This document shows, one piece after another, positions 1 to 8,895 of a stretch of 64,000 bases of DNA; the first letter of the stretch is position 1; each line of letters starts with the position of its first letter. A program made the position numbers and the translations under genes. The notes beneath the pieces were generated by a model, which saw nothing but the letters and a program-made list of their open reading frames with translations, had not been told where the DNA came from and ran no database searches. Source of the DNA: Lysobacterales bacterium (lineage in GTDB: Bacteria; Pseudomonadota; Gammaproteobacteria; Xanthomonadales; Rhodanobacteraceae); the NCBI GenBank assembly GCA_014338185.1, contig QUBV01000003.1, forward strand, positions 1 to 64,000, given 5' to 3'.

Positions 1-419
1 AGCGGCGGCTCGGCCGGCGCGGACGGCGCGGCGACCGCCGCGGCGCGCGCGCTGGCCGGTGCCGGCCTGGGGGTGCCCGGTGCGGCGTGGCCATTGCCCG
101 CGGGGGCTGCGACCTGGTCGAGCAGTTCGAACAGCGTGGCGGGTGTCACCGGCTTGCGCAGGCGGTGCTCGGCGCCGTGGGCATCGCCCGCGGACAGCGC
201 GATCACGATGCGGCCGCTCGACTGCGCCTTGAGCCAGTCCATGTGGCCATAGACCGAGTCGACGTCGACGATGAGCACATCGGCATTGCTGGCCGGGCCG
301 GTGCGCCAGGCCGAATCGGGGCGCGCCGCCAGCAGGCGGCCGAGCTTGTCCGCGTCGTCACTGCTGCCACCAAGCAGGCTCAGGGTGCGGGCTTTGTCGT
401 TCACGGGCATGGATTCCAT
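1..419 (-). CDS. Receiver-like domain protein, N-terminal part (runs off window)
   Basis: This open frame starts at the ATG at 419, or at a second in-frame ATG at 410, and continues past base 1, so only about 139 N-terminal residues are visible. Residues about 12-105 resemble a response-regulator receiver fold. There is a hydrophobic strand ending in acidic residues (VLIVDVDS), a second strand (RIVIALSAG) and a late Lys-Pro pair (LRKPVTPATLFELL). The canonical double-acidic N-terminal pocket is not obvious, so phosphorylation is uncertain. From about residue 108 the chain becomes an Ala/Pro-rich linker, so another domain probably follows outside the window. It lies 88 bp downstream of the ABC exporter on the same strand. 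I do not recognise the family and assign no function. Confidence 0.6.
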   Translation of the reverse strand, partial: MESMPVNDKARTLSLLGGSSDDADKLGRLLAARPDSAWRTGPASNADVLIVDVDSVYGHMDWLKAQSSGRIVIALSAGDAHGAEHRLRKPVTPATLFELLDQVAAPAGNGHAAPGTPRPAPASARAAAVAAPSAPAEPP

Positions 420-507
420 CAGGGGGTTGCTCGCATGCAAGCAAGAACCGTACCGCAGGCGGGCACGGCCGTGGCGCGGCTCAGGGCGCCGAAACTGACG
501 CTGGCTG

Positions 508-2304
508 TCAGGCTTGGACCGTTTCGTCCGTGGCGGGTGCGGGCGCGTGGCCGCCGCGCTGCTGCAGTTGCCACAACTGGGCGTAGCGGCCGCCGCGCGC
601 GAGCAACTGGGCGTGGCTGCCGCGCTCGACGATGCGGCCGTGCTCGAGCACGACGATCGTGTCGGCGTGCACGATCGTGGACAGGCGGTGCGCGATCACG
701 AGCGTGCTGCGACCACGCGCGATCTCCGCCAGTTCGTGCTGGATGACCTTCTCGGTGCGCGTGTCGAGCGCGCTGGTGGCCTCGTCGAAGACGAGGATCG
801 AGGGCCGCTTGAGCAGGGTGCGCGCGATCGCGACGCGCTGCTTCTCGCCTCCGGACAGCTTGAGCCCGCGTTCGCCGACGTTGCTGTCGTAGCCTTGCGG
901 CAGCGATGTGATGAAGTCGTGGATGTGGGCCGCGCGCGCGGCCGCGACGACCTCCTCGCGGCTCGCATCGGGGCGGCCGTAGGCGATGTTGTAGTAGATC
1001 GTGTCGTTGAACAGCACGGTGTCCTGCGGCACGATCCCGATCGCGGCGCGCAGCGAGGCCTGGCTCACCGCGCGCAGGTCCTGGCCGTCGATCGTGATGC
1101 GCCCGCCGGTGACGTCGTAGAAGCGGAACAGCAGCCGCGCCAGCGTCGACTTGCCCGCGCCGGTGGTGCCGACCACCGCCACGGTATGCCCGGGCGGAAT
1201 GCACAGGTCGATGTCGTGCAGGATGGTGCGCTCGGGCTGGTAGCCGAAATCGACGTGCTCGAAGCAGATTTCGCCTGCGGCCACGGCCAGCGGCGGTGCG
1301 CCCGGCGGGTCGGCGATCTCGCGCTCCTCGGCCAGCAGTTCGAACAGGCGCTCGATGTTGATGAGGCCCTGCTTGACCTCGCGGTAGACCATGCCCAGGT
1401 AGTTGAGCGGCGCGGCCAGCTGCAGCAGGAAGGCGTTGACCAGCACGAAGTCGCCGATCGTCATGCTGCCCGCCACCACGCCATGGGCGGAGCGCCACAG
1501 CAACAAGGTCAGGCCGATCGCGACGATGCCGGCCTGGCCCACGTTGAGCACCGCGAGGGTTTTCATGCTCTTGACGGTCGCTTCCTCGTAGCGCACCAGC
1601 GCGGCGTCGTAGCGTGCCTGCTCGTGGGCCTCGTTGCCGAAGTACTTGACCGTCTCGTAGTTGAGCAGCGAGTCCACCGCACACTCGTTGGCCTCGGTGT
1701 CGGCGCTCTTGGCGGCGCGGTAATAGCGCATGCGCCACTCGGTGATCGAGAACGTGAACGCGATGTAGGCCACCAGCGTGGCCAGCGTGATCGCGGCGAA
1801 GGTCCAGTCGAAGCGCGAGATGAGGATGCCGCAGACCAGGCTCACCTCGAGCAGGGTCGGCAGGATCGTGTAGATGGTCCAGTCGAGCAGGTCGGACGTC
1901 GCGGTCATGCCGCGTTCGATGTCGCGCGCCACGCCGCCGGTGCGCCGCTCCAGGTGGAAGCGCAGGCTGAGGCGGTGCAGGTGCTCGAACGCGCGCAGCG
2001 TGACGTTGCGCGAGGTGCGCGCGAGCACCCGCGCGAACACCACCTGGCGCAGCTCCTGGAACAACGCCATGCCAAGCCGGAAAGCGCCATAGGCCAGCAA
2101 CAGAGCGAGCGGGATGAGCAAGGGCCGCGGCGTCACGTCGAGCGCATCGACCAGGTGCTTGAGCACGATCGGCACGCCGATCGCGGCGAGCTTGCCGGCC
2201 ACCAGCAGCAGCAGGGCCAGGCCCACGCGCCAGCGGTAGCGCCAGACCTCGGGCCACAGGCGCCGCAGTACCGCGAGCGTGTCGATCGAGGCGGCGGGTT
2301 TCAT
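508..2304 (-). CDS. Atm1-type ABC exporter (fused membrane and ATPase domains)
   Basis: A 598-residue half-transporter of the ABCB7/Atm1/HMT1 family, inner-membrane homodimers that export glutathione-linked metal or sulfur compounds. The membrane domain covers about residues 25-320. It carries the NYETVKYFGNE stretch at 215-225, which is typical of Atm1 proteins. The ATPase domain follows: Walker A GTTGAGKST (379-387), signature LSGGE (483-487), Walker B ILVFDEAT (503-510) and switch His539. The frame is open up to 2433. I chose the ATG at 2304 because it gives the usual length and leaves space for the divergent DUF4399 gene. The substrate cannot be read from sequence; glutathione conjugates or metal-glutathione complexes are an inference from the family. 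Confidence 0.9.
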   Translation of the reverse strand: MKPAASIDTLAVLRRLWPEVWRYRWRVGLALLLLVAGKLAAIGVPIVLKHLVDALDVTPRPLLIPLALLLAYGAFRLGMALFQELRQVVFARVLARTSRNVTLRAFEHLHRLSLRFHLERRTGGVARDIERGMTATSDLLDWTIYTILPTLLEVSLVCGILISRFDWTFAAITLATLVAYIAFTFSITEWRMRYYRAAKSADTEANECAVDSLLNYETVKYFGNEAHEQARYDAALVRYEEATVKSMKTLAVLNVGQAGIVAIGLTLLLWRSAHGVVAGSMTIGDFVLVNAFLLQLAAPLNYLGMVYREVKQGLINIERLFELLAEEREIADPPGAPPLAVAAGEICFEHVDFGYQPERTILHDIDLCIPPGHTVAVVGTTGAGKSTLARLLFRFYDVTGGRITIDGQDLRAVSQASLRAAIGIVPQDTVLFNDTIYYNIAYGRPDASREEVVAAARAAHIHDFITSLPQGYDSNVGERGLKLSGGEKQRVAIARTLLKRPSILVFDEATSALDTRTEKVIQHELAEIARGRSTLVIAHRLSTIVHADTIVVLEHGRIVERGSHAQLLARGGRYAQLWQLQQRGGHAPAPATDETVQA

Positions 2305-2396
2305 GGTGGAGACGGTCGGCGGCAGCCCGGCCCGGCGCGGCGCGCGCCGTTCGTCGGCTGGTTTGCACGGCCCGGCCGGCACCTGTCCAATGCGGC

Positions 2397-2402
2397 TATG
2401 AT
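2397..2402 (+). promoter_or_regulatory. Candidate -10 element for the DUF4399 gene
   Basis: TATGAT matches the -10 consensus at five of six positions and lies about 30 bp before the DUF4399 start codon. No convincing -35 box is found 16-18 bp upstream. Confidence 0.35.
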
Positions 2403-2433
2403 GCGGTTCCGGGCCATCGATGGAGCAAGACAC

Positions 2434-2874
2434 ATGCGTGGTATCTCTTTGTTTGTTGCTGGTTTGGTGTGCGGGGCAACGCTGGCGGCTTCAATGCCGG
2501 CGAGCGCGGCGGACACCGGCGCGGAGGAGGCGAACGGCCCCCGCGTGTACTTCGTCAACCTCAAGGATGGTGACACGGTCCCGCGCACGTTCAAGGTGCA
2601 ATTCGGGGTGGAGGGCATTGCGATCAAGCCCGCGGGTGACATGAGCGCGCACAGCGGCCACCACCACCTGTTCATCGACGAGAGCGAATGGCCGCCGGCC
2701 AAGGAGGCGATCCCGGCCGACGACCACCACCGCCACTATGGCGCGGGACAGACCGAGGACACGCTGACGCTGGAGCCGGGGCCGCACCTGTTGCAGCTGG
2801 TGTTTGCCGACGGCCGCCACGTGCAGTTCGATCCGCCGATCGTCTCGCAAGCGATCACGATCGACGTGAAGTGA
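2434..2874 (+). CDS. DUF4399 domain periplasmic protein
   Basis: A 146-residue secreted protein. The N-terminus is a signal peptide (MRGISLFVAGLVCGATLAAS, cleavage likely after ASAA near residue 26). The mature part matches my memory of the DUF4399 family: VYFVNLKDGDTV, a His-rich segment SAHSGHHHLFID, and a C-terminal beta-rich half ending in ITIDVK. The histidines suggest possible metal binding but no role is established. The start is supported by GGAG at 2422-2425, 8 bp before the ATG. The gene is monocistronic, divergent from the Atm1-like exporter and convergent with the DUF885 gene. Function is unknown. Confidence 0.85.
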   Translation: MRGISLFVAGLVCGATLAASMPASAADTGAEEANGPRVYFVNLKDGDTVPRTFKVQFGVEGIAIKPAGDMSAHSGHHHLFIDESEWPPAKEAIPADDHHRHYGAGQTEDTLTLEPGPHLLQLVFADGRHVQFDPPIVSQAITIDVK

Positions 2875-2880
2875 CCCACG

Positions 2881-2910
2881 CGCGCCGGCGGCAGCCACGC
2901 TGCCGGCGCG
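2881..2910. terminator. Inverted repeat after the DUF4399 gene
   Basis: A GC-rich inverted repeat (CGCGCCGG...CCGGCGCG arms, one small bulge) begins 7 bp after the stop codon. It lies between convergent genes, so it could end transcription from either side. No U-tract follows, so the call is by position and stem only. Confidence 0.4.
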
Positions 2911-2930
2911 ATGCATCGCGCTGCCACTGC

Positions 2931-2961
2931 CACCGGGCACGCGTCGCACGCGCGCCCGGTG
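2931..2961. terminator. Second inverted repeat between convergent genes
   Basis: CACCGGGC at 2931-2938 pairs exactly with GCCCGGTG at 2954-2961, with further CG pairing inside the loop. It sits 22 bp before the DUF885 stop codon. A bidirectional terminator is plausible, but there is no T-run. Confidence 0.35.
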
Positions 2962-2982
2962 CGCAGTGGTGTGCGGGCGCGC

Positions 2983-4788
2983 TCAGCGGATCGGCAGGTC
3001 GAACATGAGCTCGCGCACGTAGCGCACCGGCGGCGAGCCGAACGCGAGCACGGTGTTGTTGTAGCGCGCGGGCGTGAAGTCCTCGCCCCAGCGCTGCTGC
3101 GCCTCGCGGCGCAGATCCAGGTGCTCCTGCCAGCCGACGAAGTAGGTCGGCAGCTGCGCCGAGGTGAGCTGGGCGCGCACCCACTTGGCCGCGGCCTCGC
3201 GTTCCTGCTGGAAGGTCTGCACGGTCATGAGCTGCATGGCCTGCTCGCGCGTCATACCGTCGACATGTACGCCCTGGTCGAGCAGCGCGTTGGCGACCAC
3301 GCGCAGGTTCCATTTCAGGTGCACCAGTTCGAACAGCGGGTCGCGGTCGAGGAAGCCCTGTTCGACCATGAGCTGCTCGGCGTACACCGCCCAGCCTTCG
3401 ATGAAGGTGCCCGAGCCGAGCACCGCGCGCAGCACCGACGGGTACTTGTTGGAGTGCCACAGCTGCAGGTAGTGGCCCGGCATGGCCTCGTGCACGGTCA
3501 GTTCGGCGATCGAGCGCGTGTTGTACTCGCGCAGGAACGAATCCACCTGCTGCCGGTTCCAGTCGGCGGGAATCGGCGACACCGCGTAGAACGTGGCCAT
3601 GCCCTTGTCGAGCGGACCGGGCGAGTCGCAGTAGGCAAGGGCGACGCCGCGCGCGAACTCGGGCATCTCGATCACCTGCAGCGGTGCATCGGGCACCTCG
3701 ACCAGATCGTGGGCGCGCACGAAGTCGGTGGCCCTGGCCAACTCGGCCTTGGCGGTGGCGATGACCTGGTCGCGGGCGGGACGCTGCGCGTAGGCCAGTT
3801 CGAGCGCGGCCTCGATCGCGGCCTGTTGCTGCTGCGGGGTCGGCTGCGCGGGCAGTGGCGGCGCCTTGCGCTTGCCCGCGAGCACCTGGCGGGCAATCGC
3901 GTACATCTGCGCGCGGGTGTCGCCCAGCACCTGTTCGGCGCGCTGGCGGATGTCCTGCCGGCTCAGGCTTGAATTGAGCGAAAACGCCAGCTTCTGGTCG
4001 TACAGCGCCGCACCGATGCGGAAATCGCCGCGCGCGTTGGGCACCAGTTGTTGCTCCAGCCAGCGCTGATTGTCCTCGACCGCTTCGCGCAGGTGCGCAA
4101 TCGCCGCCTGCAGGCGTGCGCGCGTGGCCTCGTCGAGCACGTCCAGGTGCGGCGTGATCTGCTCGTCGACGATGCTGAGCACGCCCTTGTTCTGCCGCGC
4201 TGCGGTCTCGGCGTGGATCTTTGGCACGCGCGCGGGGTCGAGGTTGGTGCGCATCTGCGCGTACAGCGCGGGCAGCTTCTCGATGCGCGCGGTGGCGGCA
4301 CGCAGGCGCACCGGCAGCGGGGCGAAATCGCGGGCCATGAGCGAGAACAGCGCATTGCCGGCAAGGCCGCTGTACAGCAGCGGATTGCGGGCCCAGTCCT
4401 GCGCCACCTGCGCATTCCAGATGTCCAGCTGCAACTGGTTGCGCAGGATGGCATGGTCGACCTGGTTCTCGCGCGACAGCTGCGTGACGTCGATGCGCTC
4501 GAGCGCGGCGAGCGTGTCCTGTGCGAGCGCGAGGGCATGGGCGCGCCCCGCGGGACCGAGGTCATCGAGTTCGCTGTCATGGCCATGCTCGCCGAACTGG
4601 GTCGCGCCGACCGGGTTCGCCTGCAGCATGTCGGTGAGCCACTGCCGGGACAGCGCGGCAAAGGTCTCATCCGCAGTGGGCTGAGGTGCGGCGGCAGGCG
4701 CGGCGTCGGCTGCGGGCGGGCGCGTGGCCTGCGGCGCGCAGGCGGCGATGGCGAGGACGAGGGCGGTGACGAGTGGCAGGCGGGACAT
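2983..4788 (-). CDS. DUF885 family metallohydrolase lipoprotein
   Basis: A 601-residue protein of the DUF885 family, which is related to zinc metallopeptidases. A lipobox LAIAAC places the acylated Cys at residue 17, so it should be a lipoprotein facing the periplasm. The gluzincin-like motif HEAMPGHYLQ lies near residue 432, and a second acidic helix GTFIEGWAVYAEQ follows about 35 residues later. These fit an HExxxGH-type zinc site with a downstream glutamate ligand. The whole length is typical for the family. Substrates of bacterial DUF885 proteins are mostly unknown; peptidase activity is inference. It follows the 5'-nucleotidase-like gene on the same strand after 26 bp and may be co-transcribed. 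Confidence 0.88.
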   Translation of the reverse strand: MSRLPLVTALVLAIAACAPQATRPPAADAAPAAAPQPTADETFAALSRQWLTDMLQANPVGATQFGEHGHDSELDDLGPAGRAHALALAQDTLAALERIDVTQLSRENQVDHAILRNQLQLDIWNAQVAQDWARNPLLYSGLAGNALFSLMARDFAPLPVRLRAATARIEKLPALYAQMRTNLDPARVPKIHAETAARQNKGVLSIVDEQITPHLDVLDEATRARLQAAIAHLREAVEDNQRWLEQQLVPNARGDFRIGAALYDQKLAFSLNSSLSRQDIRQRAEQVLGDTRAQMYAIARQVLAGKRKAPPLPAQPTPQQQQAAIEAALELAYAQRPARDQVIATAKAELARATDFVRAHDLVEVPDAPLQVIEMPEFARGVALAYCDSPGPLDKGMATFYAVSPIPADWNRQQVDSFLREYNTRSIAELTVHEAMPGHYLQLWHSNKYPSVLRAVLGSGTFIEGWAVYAEQLMVEQGFLDRDPLFELVHLKWNLRVVANALLDQGVHVDGMTREQAMQLMTVQTFQQEREAAAKWVRAQLTSAQLPTYFVGWQEHLDLRREAQQRWGEDFTPARYNNTVLAFGSPPVRYVRELMFDLPIR

Positions 4789-4814
4789 GCGAGGCTCCGG
4801 CGACAGGGCGGGGA

Positions 4815-6830
4815 TCAGTGGGTGGTTGCGGCAAGATCGATCGAGTAGGTGCTGGTGCCATCGCCATGGTCACGCAGCACGCTGATGCCGTGCAGGCCGG
4901 CGGCCTCGGCCAGCGCGAGCTTGCCGCTGGCCGACACGAAGGTGACCGGGCCGCGCGTGCGCACGGGCGTGAAGTGCCAGTTGCGGTCGGCGCCGTCCTG
5001 CGCCCGCGTGAGGTGGCGGTGTCCGCGCAGCCATTCGATCAGCACTTCGCGGTTGCCCTCCGGTGCCGACCACACGATGTTGCTGCCGTCCAGGCCCGGG
5101 AACGCGCCACCGCCACTGGCGCGATAGTTGTTGGTGACGACGATGAACCGCTGCTGCGGGTCGACCGGCCGGCCCTGAAAGCGCAGCTCGCGGATGCGCG
5201 CGCCCACCTCCCGGGTCACGTCGATCTCGTAGCTGATGCCGTTCTGGATCACGTCGAAGTTGTAGCCGGAGAAGCCGCGGTTGACCAGCGCCTGCGGTTC
5301 GCCGCGCAGCGGATCGATGCGGTTGAAGCGCTCGGCCGAGCGCTCGAGCCAGCGCTTGAGCGCGGCACCGTCGACCTGCACCGCGGTGAGCGTGTTCGGA
5401 TACAGGTACAGGTCGGCGGCGTGGCGGATCGCGATCGGGCCGGCCGGCACGTCGGTGTAGTCGCTGGCGCCGCCAAAGCCGCTGCGAAACGGCGCCGCCG
5501 CGGCCACCACCGGCAGGTCGCGGTACTGCGGCAGGTTCTGCGCGATGTAGGCGCGCACGTGGTCGGCCTGCGCGGCGTTGACCACCTGCAGCGCACTGAC
5601 GTCGCCGACGTCGGCGAAATAGCTCGTGAGCGCGAAATCGCTGTCGCCGATCGGCGTGGCGACGTGGCGGCGGGTGGCCTCGTGCACCGGCTCGACCAGG
5701 CGCGCGATCGCGGCATCGGGCGCCACGTAGCTGCCATCGTCGAGGCGGATGTCGCGCACCTGCGAGTGGGTGGCCGCCGGGTCGATCGCCCAGCCGCCGG
5801 CGGTGCGCACGAGGCCGAGTTCGATGACGCCCAGGCTCTTGCCCCAGTAGTTGCCCATCACCGCGGGCTTGCCATGGATGAAGCCGCGCTGGTCGTCAAC
5901 ACCGTCGATGTCGGCAAAGCGCCTGCGGCCATTGCGCCCGGTTTCGGGAAAAGCGGTGTGCGAATGGCCCAACAGCAGCACGTCGATGCCCGGTTCCTGC
6001 GCGAGGTACAGATTGGCGTTTTCCATGGCCGGATCGTAGTGCCTGCGGTCGATGCCGCCGTGCGAAATCGCGATCACGAAGTCCACGCCGCGCGCGCGCA
6101 GTTCGGGCAGGAACTGGCGCGCGGCCTCGACCAGTCCCTTGACGTACACCTTGCCGGCGAGGTTGCGCCGGTCCCACAGCATGATCGTGGGCGGCGTGAA
6201 GCCGATGATGCCCACGCGCAGCGGCGCTTCGACCGTGCGCCCGTCGAGTTGCAGCCTGAGCCTGCGTTCGAGCACGGCCCACGGTGGATAGATCGGGCGG
6301 TCGTCACGCGTGCTGAACACGTTGGCCAGTACCAGTGGAAAGCCGGGGCCGGCGCAGCGGCGTTCCTTCACTCCGTCGACCCGCATCGGCTGGTCGCTGA
6401 CCTGGGCGAGGAAGGGCAGGCCGTAGTTGAATTCGTGGTTGCCAATGGTGCCGCCGTCGTAGCCCAGCGCGTCCATCGCGCGGTACATCGCCAGTTCCTC
6501 GCCGCAGGCGGGCGGCGCCACCAGCGCCTGGTAGTCGGCCAGCGCGGTGCCCTGGATCGTGTCGCCCGCATCGAACAACAGGCTGTTGGGATACTGCGCG
6601 CGCGCCTGCCGGATCAGCGTCGCGGTGCGCTCGAAGCCGAGCGAGGGATCGTCCTGGTCCTGGTAGTAGTCGTAGCTGCGGATGTTGGAATGCAGGTCGG
6701 TGGTTTCCAGCAGCGCGAGCGTCGCACGCGTGCCAATGGGCACGTCCGGACGCGAGGTGGTGCCTGCGCACGACGCCAGCAGCAGGACGGCAAACAGCAG
6801 CAGGAGGCGCGGAGCGAAGCGGTCGTGCAT
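4815..6830 (-). CDS. 5'-nucleotidase / 2',3'-cyclic-nucleotide phosphodiesterase family lipoprotein
   Basis: A 671-residue two-domain calcineurin-like phosphoesterase similar to CpdB/UshA, which recover phosphate and nucleosides from extracellular nucleotides. A lipobox LLASC gives a lipidated Cys21. Metal-site motifs appear in order: TTDLHSN, FDAGDTIQGT, IGNHEFNYG, ISHGG and LLGHSHTAFP. The C-terminal substrate domain carries NNYRASGGGAFPG. The frame remains open far upstream (to 8225), but that extension lies antisense to gltX. The ATG at 6830 is preceded by GGGG and leads directly into the signal peptide. It is divergent from gltX across 171 bp. The YDYYQDQDD segment after the first motif is more CpdB-like than UshA-like. 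Confidence 0.9.
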   Translation of the reverse strand: MHDRFAPRLLLLFAVLLLASCAGTTSRPDVPIGTRATLALLETTDLHSNIRSYDYYQDQDDPSLGFERTATLIRQARAQYPNSLLFDAGDTIQGTALADYQALVAPPACGEELAMYRAMDALGYDGGTIGNHEFNYGLPFLAQVSDQPMRVDGVKERRCAGPGFPLVLANVFSTRDDRPIYPPWAVLERRLRLQLDGRTVEAPLRVGIIGFTPPTIMLWDRRNLAGKVYVKGLVEAARQFLPELRARGVDFVIAISHGGIDRRHYDPAMENANLYLAQEPGIDVLLLGHSHTAFPETGRNGRRRFADIDGVDDQRGFIHGKPAVMGNYWGKSLGVIELGLVRTAGGWAIDPAATHSQVRDIRLDDGSYVAPDAAIARLVEPVHEATRRHVATPIGDSDFALTSYFADVGDVSALQVVNAAQADHVRAYIAQNLPQYRDLPVVAAAAPFRSGFGGASDYTDVPAGPIAIRHAADLYLYPNTLTAVQVDGAALKRWLERSAERFNRIDPLRGEPQALVNRGFSGYNFDVIQNGISYEIDVTREVGARIRELRFQGRPVDPQQRFIVVTNNYRASGGGAFPGLDGSNIVWSAPEGNREVLIEWLRGHRHLTRAQDGADRNWHFTPVRTRGPVTFVSASGKLALAEAAGLHGISVLRDHGDGTSTYSIDLAATTH

Positions 6831-7001
6831 GTGCAACCCCAGGGCAGCGCGGTGTCCGCGCACGGATCGGCGCAGCATAGGCCAGCGCCGCGCGCCTGGC
6901 CAAGCGCGCAGCGGCGCTCGTGGCGGTGGTCGTCCGCCGCGACGCGGCAGCGTGGTTGCGCCGTGCATTAAACTTGCGCCCTTTCCGCCACGACCGCGCG
7001 C

Positions 7002-8402
7002 ATGACCGTCCGTACCCGCTTTGCCCCGAGTCCCACCGGCTACCTCCACATCGGTGGCGCGCGCACCGCGCTGTACTGCTGGCTGGAGGCGCGCCGGCGG
7101 GGCGGCGAATTCGTGCTGCGCATCGAGGACACCGATCGCGAGCGCTCCACCGACGCCGCGGTGCAGGCGATCCTCGACGGCATGACCTGGCTCGGGCTCG
7201 CGCACGACGAGGGGCCGTACTACCAGACCCTGCGCATGGACCGCTATCGCGCGGTGGCCGAGGACCTGCTCAGGGCCGGCAAGGCCTACTACGCCTACGA
7301 AACCCGCGAGGAGATCGAGGCGATGCGTGCCGCGGCGATGGCCAAGGGCGACAAGCCGCGCTACGACGGCCGCGCCCGCGACCTCAACCTGCCCTGGCGC
7401 GACGACCCCAACCGCGTGCTGCGCTTCCGCAATCCGACCGCGGGCAGCGTGGTGTTCGATGACCAGGTCAAGGGCCGGGTCGAATGGAACAACGCCGAAC
7501 TCGACGACCTCGTGCTGATCCGCTCGGACGGGTTTCCCACCTACAACTTCGCGGTGGTGGTGGATGACGTCGACATGCGCATCAGCGACGTGATCCGTGG
7601 TGACGACCACGTCAACAACACGCCGCGCCAGGTCAACATCTACCACGCGCTTGGCGCCAGCGTGCCGCGTTTCGCCCATCTGCCGATGATCCTTGGTCCG
7701 GACGGCCAGAAGCTGAGCAAGCGCCATGGTGCGGTCAGCGTGATGCAGTATCGCGACGACGGCTTCCTGCCGCACGCGTTGCTCAACTATCTCGTGCGCT
7801 TGGGCTGGTCGCACGGCGACCAGGAGATCTTCTCGATCGCGCAGATGACCGCGCTGTTCGACATCGCCGACGTCAACAAGTCGGCCTCGCGCTTCGATGT
7901 CGAGAAGCTCAAGTGGCTCAACCAGCAATACCTCAAGAACGACGATCCGGCCGAAGTCGCCACGCACCTGCGCTGGCACATGGATGCGCAGGGCATCGAC
8001 GTGCGTGGCGGTCCGGCGCTGGCCGATGTGGTGGTGGCCTTGCGCGACCGCGTGCACACGCTGGCGGAGATGGCGGGCAAGGCACGCGTGTGGTATGCGC
8101 CGCTGCAGGAGTACGACACGGCGGCGGTGGACAAGCACCTGCGCAGTGCCACCGCGCGCGCGGCCTTGCAGGCGGTGCATGCGCAGCTCGCCGCCTTGGC
8201 GCAGTGGCGCGTCGAGGCGGTGCACGGCGCGATCGAAGCGGCTGCGGTCGCGATCGGCGAGGGCATGGGCAAGGTTGCGCAGCCGCTGCGGGTCGCGATC
8301 ACCGGCACCCAGGTGTCGCCTTCGATCGACCAGACCGTGTACCTGGCCGGGCGTGACGAAGCCCTGCGCCGCATCGACGCCGCGCTCGCGCGCACGCCGT
8401 GA
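7002..8402 (+). CDS. gltX: Glutamyl-tRNA synthetase
   Basis: A 466-residue class I aminoacyl-tRNA synthetase that charges tRNA-Glu. The HIGH-type signature is YLHIGGART near residue 15, and the KMSKS-type loop is KLSKRHG near residue 240. Other conserved stretches are [11 protein letters not shown] and [12 protein letters not shown], and the C-terminal half is the anticodon-binding region. Length is normal for a discriminating or non-discriminating bacterial GltX; which of the two cannot be told here. It is divergent from the nucleotidase gene and followed without a gap by the zinc-ribbon membrane protein gene. Confidence 0.97.
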   Translation: MTVRTRFAPSPTGYLHIGGARTALYCWLEARRRGGEFVLRIEDTDRERSTDAAVQAILDGMTWLGLAHDEGPYYQTLRMDRYRAVAEDLLRAGKAYYAYETREEIEAMRAAAMAKGDKPRYDGRARDLNLPWRDDPNRVLRFRNPTAGSVVFDDQVKGRVEWNNAELDDLVLIRSDGFPTYNFAVVVDDVDMRISDVIRGDDHVNNTPRQVNIYHALGASVPRFAHLPMILGPDGQKLSKRHGAVSVMQYRDDGFLPHALLNYLVRLGWSHGDQEIFSIAQMTALFDIADVNKSASRFDVEKLKWLNQQYLKNDDPAEVATHLRWHMDAQGIDVRGGPALADVVVALRDRVHTLAEMAGKARVWYAPLQEYDTAAVDKHLRSATARAALQAVHAQLAALAQWRVEAVHGAIEAAAVAIGEGMGKVAQPLRVAITGTQVSPSIDQTVYLAGRDEALRRIDAALARTP

Positions 8403-8413
8403 AGGAGCCGGGC

Positions 8414-8815
8414 GTGGCGCTGCAGTGCAGCTTCGCCGAACTGCGCGCGCTCGACCAGGGCGACCTCGATGCCGTGCAGGCGTTGCTCGACGCCTGCACG
8501 CGCGCCTTGCTCGCGCCTTCGCTGTGGCTGTGGGCGATCGGCCTCACCCTGGCTTGCGGCGCGATCGGGGCCTTGCTTGGGCTGGCCAAGGGACGCTGGC
8601 TGTGGGGCCTGGTGTGGGGCGCCGCGCTCGGCCCGCTGGGCTGGATCGTGGTGGTGCTGTCGGCGTCGGCACGGACGCCTTGCCCGGAATGCGCCACACC
8701 CAATCCGCCCGGGCGCAAACGCTGCCGCCACTGCGGCGTGGACCTGGTGGCTGCGGCCGCGCGCTCGTCGCGCTCGCGCCTGCGCGACGCCTCGCGCCGC
8801 GACGGCTGGCAATGA
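8414..8815 (+). CDS. Small membrane protein with C-terminal zinc ribbon
   Basis: About 133 residues. Two hydrophobic helices lie near residues 35-80 (SLWLWAIGLTLACGAIGALL and GLVWGAALGPLGWIVVVLSA). They are followed by a four-cysteine zinc ribbon, CPEC...CRHC, near residues 88-108, and a basic tail. A GTG at 8399 overlaps the gltX stop. The GTG at 8414 is preferred because a strong AAGGAG (8402-8407) lies 6 bp before it, inside the end of gltX. It is therefore probably translated from the gltX transcript. The fold resembles zinc-ribbon proteins in which membrane helices precede the ribbon; I do not recognise a named family. The position next to zur may or may not be meaningful. Confidence 0.75.
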   Translation: MALQCSFAELRALDQGDLDAVQALLDACTRALLAPSLWLWAIGLTLACGAIGALLGLAKGRWLWGLVWGAALGPLGWIVVVLSASARTPCPECATPNPPGRKRCRHCGVDLVAAAARSSRSRLRDASRRDGWQ

Positions 8816-8895
8816 CCGCGCTGACCGGCGTGCCGCGGCCCAGGTATCGGGATGGTCACGCGCGCGCTAGCATGGCGCAACGAGGTGACTCGACG

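Noticed and set aside
514..2433. Plus-strand open frame leading into the DUF4399 gene
   Set aside because: Antisense to the ABC exporter. Only the last 146 codons from 2434, with ribosome-binding site and signal peptide, are a gene.
6831..8225. N-terminal extension of the nucleotidase frame
   Set aside because: It is antisense to gltX; the lipoprotein signal begins at 6830.
8399..8413. GTG at 8399 overlapping the gltX stop as start of the zinc-ribbon protein
   Set aside because: It would fit the coupling pattern, but AAGGAG at 8402-8407 lies downstream of it and is well placed for the GTG at 8414.
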